Made by a program: the position numbers and the translations under genes. From the NCBI RefSeq assembly GCF_001039355.2, contig NW_019775924.1, forward strand, positions 66,565 to 110,594: 44,030 nucleotides of DNA, in the 5' to 3' direction. The DNA is from Lingula anatina. Its lineage: Eukaryota > Brachiopoda > Lingulata > Lingulida > Lingulidae. Shown one piece after another: positions 1 to 11,071 of this stretch (the stretch's first letter is position 1; the number at the start of each line of letters is the position of its first letter). The notes beneath the pieces are model-generated. The model saw only the letters and a program-made list of their open reading frames with translations. It was not told the DNA's origin and did not search any database.

Positions 1-72
1 GCAAAAAAACCCCCCCCCCCCCCCCCCAAAAAAAAAAAAAAAAAAAAAAAAACCACACACACACACACACAC
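1..72. repeat. Low-complexity tract: poly-C, poly-A, then (CA)n
   Basis: A run of about 17 C is followed by more than 20 A and then a CA dinucleotide repeat. It is simple sequence at the window edge with no coding signal. Confidence 0.95.
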
Positions 73-767
73 AATAACGAGTTTTCATTACTTTCTACAG
101 GTATTTGGATGCCGATACACTTACGCTTACTATAATTGTAGTACAATGTACAAGGTCTACTGTCTGTTACACAGACCGTCATTTTCTGAACAATGGTGAA
201 CGTGATGTGAATAACCCTCTGCAAACTGTAAAGAAAAAATATCCAAGTGACATTTGACACTTTCGAAAAAAAATTAAAATGGTATTATCTTTGCTACTAA
301 TTTACCAACCAATACGAATCATTTATATAGTGGGTGCTAAAGAGAATTTCGTGTCTTAATAATTGGCATGATCCACTAAATATGTTGACGTACCAAGAAA
401 TAGATGTATAATCCGTGCCTTTAGGTTATAATAAATGAGGTCAGAGTAATAAAAGTGTAGGCCCCTAAGAGCTAAACATGTTGTTATGATCGTCTAGGGT
501 GACACAAGCAGCGACCTCACAAGGTTGGCGTCACAGTGCCGGTGTGGCTCATTTACATAATATTAAGATATTATCATAGTGAACATTCCGAAATGCAGGA
601 TGGGAATTTCTAGCAAAAAGCAATTTCGATACGCCTTAAGCCAAGAGCGTTATCTACAAGACTGTATTGCGCAGTTAAAATTTCGTAAAATTATCGTGAG
701 AGATCAAGCCGTTAGTCTATATACATGTACCTTTTTTTCTGATAATTTTTTGTTGGTTCTTACAATC
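73..767 (+). promoter_or_regulatory. 5' flank of four-TM gene copy A, homologous to the copy C flank
   Basis: No gene is seen here. Two stretches match the region upstream of copy C: a block near 240-265 (tatccaagtgacatttgaca) matches 16158-16180, and a block at 484-560 (gttatgatcgtctaggg and following) matches 16461-16535. The conservation suggests an ancestral shared promoter region. At the position where copy C has ttataaaaaa, copy A reads ttatctacaa (about 649-658), so the TATA box appears lost. The role of the conserved blocks is inference. Confidence 0.4.
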
Positions 768-3700
768 ATGAAGAAGTGTTGTCGCTGTATGAATCTGAAA
801 AAGGGCTCCATTGCAAGTGCGATAGGGTATATGGTAAGTTTGACAATCTATAAGTTTGATATGAATAATTTAAAAATTGCCAAAAATGAATTGAGAGATG
901 AAAGATGCTAAGTAATATTCAGTGCGGTAGCTTTTTCCCAACGTTTTACATGTTTTAAATGCATCACCAGGCAGGCGTGTAGGAAGTGAATTTTTCAGTA
1001 AAGGGATAACACAATTAAGAAAAAAGTTTGAAAGGTTAGAGGAGGATGGGGGAAATGCGAAAATGCAAGTACCGAGCATCAGAAGTTGCATCAGTTTATT
1101 GTGGTGTTGGCCGTAGTGTTGGAATGTTTAAATATACATTTGGCTTAAAGAAGTGAGCAGTGCCCCTTGTCCCCTCTCCCTGCTTTTTGCACTTTATTTA
1201 GGGCAAGGACGTATATTAAATATACGTATATTAAATATACGTCCTTGTTTGAGGTTGGCTTGGTTTTAAAGTGGTGGTGGTGGTGGGGAGGGGGGGGGGT
1301 TAAGCCCCATCCGTCCCCTGGCGACTACTTATTCATGAATGTACTGGTATGAAAATCCAATACATGTACCGCAATTACAGTACTACAAGCCAGCTACATA
1401 TAGATGCCGTCTCTTTAAGTTTCCATTCTCAAAACGTCGACTTGTATGAACTATCAGGACTAGTGACTGACTAGTACAACATGAAGATTTTATGTCTGGT
1501 TTCAGATCATTGGGATCTTAGTGCTGGGCCTGTATGGCTGCCTGCTTAGTTTGATATATCAATACGGTAAGGGGACTTTCTTAAAAGATTCTCAACATTT
1601 TTAACCAGTTGATATTAGACTTTAATAACTCATGTATTTTTATTCGATAAATGACGAACACAGTTATTTCTGATGCATCACGTACTAGATAATTATGATC
1701 TACCTCTATTTAATAATCACGTTTGACACTTTTTTTTCAGATGGCACCTTTGATTACGGATTTCGGTTCTACTTGATCTTGGCGGAATTCGCTGTGATGT
1801 CACTGTGGGTCCTGTTCTCCATTCTTCTCATCATAGGCGTGGTTAAGTTCCGAATCGCTAATAAACTAAAACCAAAAAAGAACCTGCTTTAATTCAATAT
1901 TGTTTATAGCTATAAACGTAATTGTCAGTTTAGATAATACGACACCGTTTCATGAGGTTTTATTGTGTTATGAATGTCGATCTGGGGACTTGATAATAAG
2001 ACATCGTATTAAGGTTAGCATTCTGAGATAAGCCTGGAGAAGAATGTTATTTTAATTGAAATTCCGTCAGGTTTTAAAAAACTGATTTGTGAAAATTAGA
2101 AAATCCTTGAGCAGGCAGCAATTACAGTAAAATACGCTGTTATCAATATCTAAAAGAGAAGACTGAGATTGCAAAAAAAAAATATATATATAAATTTTAA
2201 TGGAAATAAGATGTGTGAGTGTGTTGGGTATGGGAGAGTTTCAGTACACCAATAATTTTTTTTTTTTTTTTTTTTTTTTGGTGGATTATTTCAGCCCCAC
2301 TGATATCTATCAAGGGGGGGGGGAGCTGTTCATAATGCTATATATGTTTACCTTCATTTACCGTATTTCAGGGCATCCGTGGGATGTTTTTACCTTGGAT
2401 TATTTGGGCCGCGGCTCTCGTTGTGTTGGAAGAGATTCAGTTTATCCAGTATTTCCTTATAATTGGTAAGTAAACTGGAATTACCTTTAACTGAAGAGAA
2501 CCCTTTTATACCAACCACGACTGTTGATAGTGTGACCGAGTGTTTTGTTTGTCTCATTTGAAATAATATGACATAAATTTTTCAAGTTTCTGACAGTTTA
2601 TCAATAAGTCAACGAATATCTCAATATGTTAAGGTCCACTGAATACATGTGATAAACTCACTCATTTACACGTACATATAATATGAGAATCAGTCAGCAT
2701 AATATCATTCCCCTTGCTTCAGTCTTGAATGAATATTTATCATCCTCTGTATAGGTATACCTGCTAAGTAGAACTGATATAACTGAAAAGTAGAAGCTCT
2801 CACTTGTTATCTATTGCATTGCAATTACAGTCGGTAGTATTTAAATCAGTTGCTGCCTCTGTGACATGCAGATAAATTTCCTGTAGATAATGTGTATAAA
2901 TGCTGAATGCTTGGACTCAGTAAACACTTTTTAGAGTTGGGACTGAACGTGTGAGTTTGTGGTTATACATTACCTCTCCCATGCATCAGTGACAAGCGAA
3001 ATATTAGAAGAACCTGGGTAGGGAGGACCATGGACCCCTACACAATGTCACAATGTCAGAGAAAACATCCACAGTATTGAAATCATATGTAGTGGTAAAT
3101 ATAAGCAGGGGCGGATTTAGGCCGTCTTCTGGGTCTTCCGGAAGACGGTCAGATTTTCAAGTTTACATTGACGGGTATTTAATTTTTTCTGTTGGAAGAC
3201 GGTCAAAATTGGAGAATAAATCAACAAAAACAATTTGGAAGACTGTCAGTAAATAGCTCTGCATCCGCCCCTGATAAGTGACAATAAAGGTAAATTAAGG
3301 TAGATGAAAGGCATATACAAGGCCCCTGAAATAAACAAGAAAAAAACACATTATAATGTTGTTTTCATAACTACAGGGGGGTATTACGGGTTGAACTTCC
3401 GGAAATTACAGGAAGTTGCGCATCCTTATGCACAAAGGTCAAGGTTAATTTCCAAAGTAAACAAAATAATATTCACACTTGTCACAATAGCACAGAATCC
3501 CCTCGACCATTTTTCCTTTCAGTTCAGTAATTTTATACCCAGTGTTGACTACTACATAGTACTCCATGCCAAAGTGTTACATTTATCCTTTTTAACATTT
3601 TATGTAGAGGCTATGTAGAGGCGATATAAAATCGATTCAAAAGTGCTCCATATGATAAAAACTGGAATGATCTGGAACAGTATCTGGAATTATCATTACC

Positions 3701-4218
3701 TTTCGGGTCCTCTTGCCCCTTGAAGATTTTGTTTTGTACATGTAACATTTTGTGAAAAGGCATAACGTGTACGAGACGGTCAGAGTTGAACACAAATGCT
3801 GTTGATGAACTGTGTTCGTTTGGTAAAATTTAATGCCTGGAATATAAATAATATTTATTCCTTCTTTTTCTTGTAGATCGCTTGTTTACCGACCCAATCT
3901 CGGCAGTGGCATTCATTTTAACAGTAGTGATAGTTCTTGTTAATGTAAGTGCTACCTGTAGTTCTCTCTCATTTTCTCTCTCTCTTTCTCTCTCTTTCTA
4001 TATACATTTTAATGTTGAATGGTTTTTCATGATTATGTATCATATCCTCGTTTTTCAAAATGCTGAATCTATAATAAAACTGTTTTAGTAATTGCGTTCT
4101 TATTTTTGTGTTTCAGATTTTCGCCATAGCGTGTGTCTCGGCACATTACAGACAACTCTCCACCGTGACAGGAAGCATTGAAATGCAGCCTCACTACCCT
4201 GAAAAACACGCCATCTGA
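768..4218 (+). CDS. Four-transmembrane LAPTM4/DUF4728-like protein, copy A (probably degenerate)
   Basis: Six exons are inferred by comparison with copies B and C: 768-833, 1506-1566, 1741-1847, 2372-2465, 3877-3944 and 4117-4218, with intron phases 0,1,0,1,0. If spliced this way the product is 165 aa. It starts with a Cys-rich MKKCCRCMN head and has four hydrophobic segments and a short polar tail ending EKHAI. The CC-x-C head, four-TM layout and size resemble the LAPTM4/Mtp and DUF4728 families of endolysosomal and Golgi membrane proteins; this is a resemblance judged by eye. The donor after exon 3 reads aag/ttccga where the other copies have gtcagt or gtcaga, so exon 3 runs on to a stop at 1892 and would give a two-TM product. 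The TATA box is also lost. Exons 4-6 remain open. It may be a recent pseudogene or a truncated isoform. An AATAAA at 4741 is a possible poly(A) signal. Confidence 0.6.
1261..1305 (+). repeat. G-rich tract (ggt)n/(g)n in intron 1 of copy A
   Basis: Repeated ggt runs into a poly-G stretch. A G-run lies at the equivalent place in intron 1 of copy B, where the assembly breaks into Ns. Confidence 0.8.
3106..3273. mobile_element. 168-bp hAT-like MITE in intron 4 of copy A
   Basis: The element begins caggggcggatttag and ends ctgcatccgcccctg, an imperfect terminal inverted repeat of the CAGGGGCGG type known from hAT-family MITEs. The pentamer ataag sits directly on both sides (3101-3105 and 3274-3278), a likely target duplication although shorter than the 8 bp typical of hAT. 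Internally ggaagac(g/t)gtca recurs three times. Copies B and C have nothing comparable in intron 4. Confidence 0.7.
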
Positions 4219-7122
4219 AAGGAAAATGCCACCACTGAAGTTCAGTACGACCAAAATTAGTGTGCGCCCAACTTTGCTAACTATCGGACACTTTCACCTC
4301 ACGAGGTCACAGATTTGGTGAATCTCTTTTTATATATATTTTGCACAGCAATAACGTCATAGCTCAGCCGAGTTTTGGCAGAGAGTATATTTTTGTAATT
4401 TTTTTACCTGAATTATTACCATTTAGATGATTTCATTTTTGTTTAATTATTCAAGATCTAGACACATGGATTGAATAAGTTACGATATGTATCCTAGCTC
4501 ATTATTGTGATATATTCATGGGAAGGATGACATGCTTTACGGTAAAGAATCCATTCCTTATAATGTGTATGCGCTGAATATCCCTGATAATTCTAGAATA
4601 GTATACGCCTTTGAACTTATTGTGATAAGTACAGGTAATTCACTTAAAAAATTGATATTTTTGTCTGTACCTCTTTACTGAGGCAGCTTACATGAGGAAA
4701 TTTCCGTTGGCCTTTTGTACATATTGAGATGATCACATCTAATAAATATTAATGAACTGTACCGCGGCCGGAGGTCCTTTTTTTCATAGGCTGGTTGAAT
4801 AGAGACAAAATGATGAAAAATTACGTGTGACGATTAGTTTGTGTTAGTCTCGTTTCGTTTGTTTTAATTTGTGGTGTGTTTGGGAGGGTGGGGTGGGGGC
4901 GTTAGAAAATGTAGGCCATATTTTTATACCTCCAAAGCAATAGGGGCAAGTAGCACGTAACCTACCCCCCCCCCCCAAGCCCCCTTCCCCAGGATCGGAC
5001 TGAAGTGTATGGCACTGTGTGTACATGTACTGTACATGCAGAATTGACAAGCTGTATCCTACAATGCAGTTTATTTTGCATTAATAAAGAAATGGGGCTT
5101 ATTTTGCACGTATTGTGCAATGACCATTGTGATTTTAAAAAACATTTTTAGATAATTTTGAAAGTTTGTGAAGTTTGTAAATTACGTAGATAAATGTGAA
5201 TTTAACATGTTTTTTTATTTATTTAACATGTATCAGAAATTTGAGGTTATTTTCTCATGAACACATAATCATTTGGTGAAGTATCAAGTATGGTGATATA
5301 CAGCTGACCACGTTGTCAGCTGAACATGCCCGTATAATCTACCAGCAACTCAGCTGGCATCTAGATGTGGAAAAAAATTAAATTCATCACTGTAGGACGC
5401 AGTTATAAATTGCATATACTCTTTAATGCAAAATGTGACTCATAAGCTTTTAGTGGTGTTGGTTTACTGACTGTTTAATAAATGTTTTTTCTTTATATAC
5501 AGAAAGACTTGTTCTTTTATTTGTGTGGTGATATGTTTTAATGTATTCATCGACTTACTGTGATCCATAAAAATTAATGTTCAATTGTTTTGTCAGAATC
5601 CGAAATTCCATTCGTGTCTTTGATTATTTTATCAAGTTGGCTTTGTTTTTGTGATAAGAAATGTCAATTTAAATCTAAATTTTACAATGATGATTTTTAC
5701 ATAATTACACGAAAATGTATTAATTAAAAAAATTAATTACGCTGTTGCCTCTGACATTTTTATTGATCCTTTCTTATTTTATTGTCTTTTATTTCGTCAG
5801 CTTTCCTTAATAACCTAATTTTCTCTCCCTTTACTTCTCGAATCTGCGACAGGAGAAACATAAAGATTGTGTTACCTGTTATTTTTACATTTTTGTCTGC
5901 CAGATATATGTGATAAAGGATTAGGTATACGCCTTGCAAGAAAAAATCACTTTTAAAAAGTCAATTAGTATATGGATATTTCATGCGGTACCTATTATAC
6001 CTGTACCAAAGCAACATTAACACTGACTTGAATGCATCTCATAGCGGAATGACTACTTGTTACACGGTCTCTTGGTTTCCTAACACCGGTGAACGCGAGA
6101 TTACACCTGTTTGAATAATATTTGCAATTTATTAATACTAACAAAATACTAGGCTGCCCTGGGAATGCAGTTTTGTCGTGTTTCCTGTAAACCATCTAAC
6201 AGTACCCTGTCCACATATCATCTAGCTAATTATAGATGTAACTGAATCAAAGATTTCAATTTATGGCTAAAATATTACAAAAACATCAAACATCTAAAAA
6301 CGATTACCTGCGACGAAACACGTAACGGAGGTTTTTTTTTAACCCTGGTATACCGCGGAAATAGACGCAAGGTATTTCAAAATGAGTTACTCATTCTAGA
6401 CATTTGCCGGGATGTTAGACGCCTGACCAAGGAATCCCTGTCTTCATTTCTAAATACTAAGTAGGTTAGTCATTTGCGGTCGTATGGCCTACATAGTACA
6501 AAATGAACTGAAAGCGCGAAAAAAAAGTATAAAATATGACACGGTGTAGAGTAGTTGTAATGTTAAAACGTGTTAAACAACAGAAAGCAGTACCCAAGTA
6601 CAGCTGATCAACGCACTTTTAATTTTTTTGTGAAATATTAGTTGGTGCTGTGTGCTAGGTGTGACAGTGCCTTCATCCAATTAGCATCAATGCTGGCGCC
6701 TCCTGACACAATATACAAACATAACCTGGCTAAAAACATCATTGTATAATACTGGTTGTTATATTATTTTATAATGTTACAAACATAACCTAGCTAAAAA
6801 CGTCTTTGTATAATACTGGTTGTTATATTATTTTATAATGTTCATGGACTTCATTCGTCTTCAGATAAAATGTGGCCAATAAACAGATGACGTCATACGA
6901 TAACAACGGTTTAGGAGCGTATGTTGGGTTTTTTGATTTTCTTTTTTTTTTCCTGGGCTCTTATCTTTAAGTGAAAAGTTTAGCAAAATGGCAAGGCATA
7001 AATCTGTTGTACGCGTATAAAAATAATCGTGCTTTAACAGTTTTCCAGGAGGAACACTGGTGATTTGTTTAACAAATTCAAATTCAAATCGATTCTTGTC
7101 TAATTTGTAGTGTATAGAATGT
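3449..7122. repeat. 3.7-kb block, first copy (duplicated across the N at 7123)
   Basis: From tttccaaagtaaac at 3449 to gaatgt at 7122 the sequence recurs at 7124-10825 with a few percent substitutions and several indels. It contains the end of intron 4 and exons 5-6 of copy A, then about 2.9 kb of 3' flank. Apart from candidate poly(A) signals (4741, 5082), simple repeats and a 63-bp tandem duplication near 6716-6841, no further gene is seen between 4219 and 7122. Confidence 0.9.
6716..6841. repeat. Two tandem copies of a ~63-bp unit
   Basis: The unit beginning caaacataacctggctaaa is followed immediately by a near-identical second unit. The matching place in the second 3.7-kb block (about 10499-10560) has only one unit. 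Confidence 0.85.
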
Positions 7123-7123
7123 N
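7123..7123. other. Single-N assembly junction
   Basis: One N separates the end of the first 3.7-kb block from the restart of the same sequence. This is the signature of two overlapping contigs joined without merging. Confidence 0.85.
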
Positions 7124-10100
7124 TTTCCAAAGTAAACAAAATAATATTCACACTTGTCACAATAGCACAGAATCCCCTCGACCATTTTTCCTTTCAGTTC
7201 AGTAATTTTATACCCAGTGTTGACTACAACATAGTAGGCCCTACTCCATGCCAAAGTGTTACATTTATCCACTTTAACATTTTATGTAGAGGCTATGTAG
7301 AGGCGATATAAAATCGATTCAAAAGTGCTCCATATGATAAAAACTGGAATGATCTGGAACAGTATCTGGAATTATCATTACCTTTCGGGTCCCCTTGCCC
7401 CTTGAAGATTTTGTTTTGTACATGTAACATTTTGAGAAAAGGCATAACGTGTACGAGACGGTCAGAGTTGAACACAAATGCTGTTGATGAACTGTGTTCG
7501 TTTGGTAAAATTTAATGCCTGGAATATAAATAATATTTATTCCTTCTTTTTCTTGTAGATCGCTTGTTTACCGACCCAATCTCGGCAGTGGCATTCATTT
7601 TAACAGTAGTGATAGTTCTTGTTAATGTAAGTGCTACCTGTAGTTCTCTCTCATTTTCTCTCTCTCTTTCTCTCTCTTTCTATATACATTTTAATGTTGA
7701 ATGGTTTTTCATGATTATGTATCATATCTTCGTTTTTCAAAATGCTGAATCTATAATAAAACTGTTTTAGTAATTGCGTTCTTATTTTTGTGTTTCAGAT
7801 TTTCGCCATAGCGTGTGTCTCGGCACATTACAGACAACTCTCCACCGTGACAGGAAGCATTGAAAGGCAGCCTCACTACCCTGAAAAACACGCCATCTGA
7901 AAGGAAAATGCCACCACTGAAGTTCATTACGACCAAAATTAGTGTGCGCCCAACTTTGTTAACTATCGGACACTTTCACCTCACGAGGTCACAGATTTGG
8001 TGAATCTCTTTTTATATATATTTTGCACAGCAATAACGTCATAGCTCAGCCGAGCTTTGGCAGAGAGTATATTTTTGTAATTTTTTTACCTGAATTATTA
8101 CCATTTAGATAATTTCATTTTTGTTTAATTATTCAAGATCTAGACACATGGATTGAATAAGTTATGATACATGTATGTATCCTAGCTCATTATTGTGATA
8201 TATTCATGGGAGGGATGACATGCTTTACGGTAGAGAATCCATTCCTTATAAAGTGTATGCGCTGAATATCCCTGATAATTCTAGAATAGTATACGCCTTT
8301 GAACTTATTGTGATAAGTAATTCACTTAAAAAAATTGATATTTTTGTCTGTACCTCTTTACTGAGGAAGCTTACATGAGGTAATTTCCGTTGGCCTTTTG
8401 TACATATTGAGATGATCACATCTAATAAATATTAATGAACTGTACCGCGGCCGGAGGTTCTTTTTTTCATAGGCTGGTTGAATAGAGACAAAATGATGAA
8501 AAATTACGTGTGACGATTAGTTTGTGTTAGTCTCGTTTCGTTTGTTTTAATTTGTGGTGTGTTTGGGAGGGTGGGGTGGGGGCGTTAGAAAATGTAGGCC
8601 ATATTTTCATACCTCCAAAGCAATAGGGGCAAGTAGCACGTAACCTACCCCCCCCCCCAAGCCCCCTTCCCCTGGATCGGACTGAAGTGTATGGCACTGT
8701 GTGTACATGTACTGTACATGCAGAATTGACAAGCTGTATCCTACAATGCAGTTTATTTTGCATTAATAAAGAAATGGGGCTTATTTTGCACGTATTGTGC
8801 AATGACCATTGTGATTTTAAAAAACATTTTTAGATAATTTTGAAAGTTTGTGAAGTTTGTAAATTACGTAGATAAATGTGAATTTAACGTTTTTTTTTTA
8901 TTAATTTAACATGTATCAGAAATTTGAGGTTATTTTCTCATGAACACATAATCATTTGGTTAAGTATCAAGTATGGTATGGTGAGATACAGCTGACCACG
9001 TTGTCAGCTGAACATGCCCGTATAATCTACCAGCAACTCAGCTGGCATCTAGATTGGAAAAAAATTAAATACATCACTGTAGGACGCAGTTATAAATTGC
9101 ATATACTCTTTAATGCAAAATGTGACTCAGCTTTTAGTGGTGTTGGCTTACTGTCTGTTTAATAAATGTTATTCTTTATATACAGAAAGACTTGTTGCTT
9201 TTATTTGTGTGGTGATATGTTTTAATGTATTCATCGACTTACTGTGGTCCATAAAAATTAATGTTCAATTGTTTTGTCAGAATCCAAAATTTCATTCTTG
9301 TCTTTGATTATTTTATGAATTTGGCTTTATTTTTGTGATAAGAATTGCTAATTTAAATCTTAAAATGATGCTTTTTACACAATAACACGAAAATATTTTA
9401 ATTAAAAAATAAATTACGATGTTGCCTATGACATTTTTATTGATCCTTTTTTATCTTATTGTCTTTTCTTTCGTCAGCTTATTGCGTTAATCGCACATTT
9501 TTTTTCAATCCTTAATAACCTAATTTTCTCTCCCTTTACTTCTCGAATCTGCGACAGGAGAAACACATAAAGATTTTGTTACCTGTTATTTTTCCATTTT
9601 TGTCAGCCAGATATACGTGATAAAGGATCAGGTATACGCCTTGCAAGGACAGTTTAAAAATCACTTTTAAAAAGTCCATTAGTATAAAGATTTTTCATGC
9701 AGTTTCTATTATACCTGTACCAAAGCAACATTCACACTGACCTGTATGCATCTAATAGACGAATGACCATTTGTTACACGGTCTCTTAGTTTCCTACATG
9801 TAACACCTGTGAACGCGAGATTTCACCTGTTTGAATAATATTTGCAATATATTAATACTAACAATAACTAGGCTGCGCTGGGATCCACGTTTATTTTACT
9901 GACACATTTTGTCCATAACCTCAAGGATATTTCTTCCAAATTACTTTCTAAGAGAATGCAGTTTTGCCGTGTTTCCTGTAAAACATTTAACTGTACACTG
10001 TCCGCATATCGTCTAATGTAGCTTATCATAGATGTAACTGAATCAAAGATTTTAATTAATGGCTAAAATATTACAAAAACATCAAACATCTAAAAACGAT

Positions 10101-10825
10101 GACCTGCGATGAAACACGTAACGAAGTTTTTTTTAAAACCCTGCGATACCGCGAAAGTAGACGCAAGGTATTTCAAAATGAGTTACTCATTCTAGACATT
10201 TGCCGGGATGTCAGACGCCAGATCAAGGAATCCCTGTCTTTATTTCTAAATACGAAGTAGGTTAGTCATTTGCGGCCTACATCGAACAAATGAGCTGAAA
10301 TCGCGAAAAAAGTATAAAATAGGACGCGGTGTAGAGTACTTTTAGTGTTAAAACGTGTTAAACAACAGAAAGCAGTACCCAAGTACAGCTGATCAACGCA
10401 CTTTTAATTTTTTGTGAAATATTAGTTGGTGCTGTGTGCTAGGTGTGACAGTGCCTTCATCCATTAGCATCATTGCTGGCGCCTCCTGATACAGTATACA
10501 AACATACCCTGGCTAAAAACGTCTTTGTATAATACTGGTTGTTATATTATTTTACAATGTTCATGGACTTCATTCGTCTTCAGATACAGATATACAGATG
10601 CTGTCATAAGATAACGGTTTGGGAGCGTATGTTGGGTTTCTTGATTTTCTTTTTTTCCTGGGCTCTTATCTTTAAGTGAAAAGTTTAGCAAGATGGCAAG
10701 GCATAAATCTGTAGTACGCGTATAAAAAATCGTGATTTAACCGTTTTCCAGGAGGAATACTGTTGATTTGTTTAACAAATTCAATTTCAAATCGATTCTT
10801 GTCTAATTTGTAGTGAATAGAATGT
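7124..10825. repeat. 3.7-kb block, second copy (probable alternative haplotype)
   Basis: It repeats 3449-7122 with scattered substitutions and indels, for example an extra ggccc near 7237, an insertion of about 65 bp near 9885-9950, and one instead of two 63-bp units. It holds only exons 5-6 of the four-TM gene. Beyond them (7901-10825) no gene is seen. Confidence 0.85.
7559..7900 (+). pseudogene. Exons 5-6 only of the four-TM gene (duplicate of copy A)
   Basis: Exon 5 (7559-7626) and exon 6 (7799-7900) match 3877-3944 and 4117-4218. The only coding change I found is atg to agg in the C-terminal tail (Met to Arg in the EMQP motif). Splice sites and stop are intact, but no exons 1-4 precede them: the block starts in the middle of intron 4, right at the single N. 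It is therefore either an alternative allele of copy A placed in tandem by the assembly or a partial duplication. It cannot make a four-TM protein on its own. Confidence 0.8.
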
Positions 10826-11071
10826 ATATGATTAGGCTAAATGTCCGTTGGCACATCACCTTTTCCTTATTCTAATGTCTGCTATCTCCAAGGGCGACAC
10901 ATTTTACACGGCATTTGGCCTCACGTGCTTGATGAATTATAGCAATTTTACACAAAAGGGGCACTTCGGGAACGCAGTATTGCGCAGTTAACATTTCGTA
11001 AGATTATCGCGCCAGATCAAGCCGTTAGTCGATATATCTTTTTCTGAAATATTTTGTTGGTTCTTACAATT
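10826..11071 (+). promoter_or_regulatory. 5' flank of copy B, not homologous to the A/C promoter blocks
   Basis: Homology with copies A and C begins only near cgcagtattgcgcag, about 100 bp before the ATG at 11072. The upstream blocks shared by A and C are absent and no TATA box is seen at the matching place. Copy B therefore seems to have a different promoter. The boundary is judged by eye. Confidence 0.4.
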
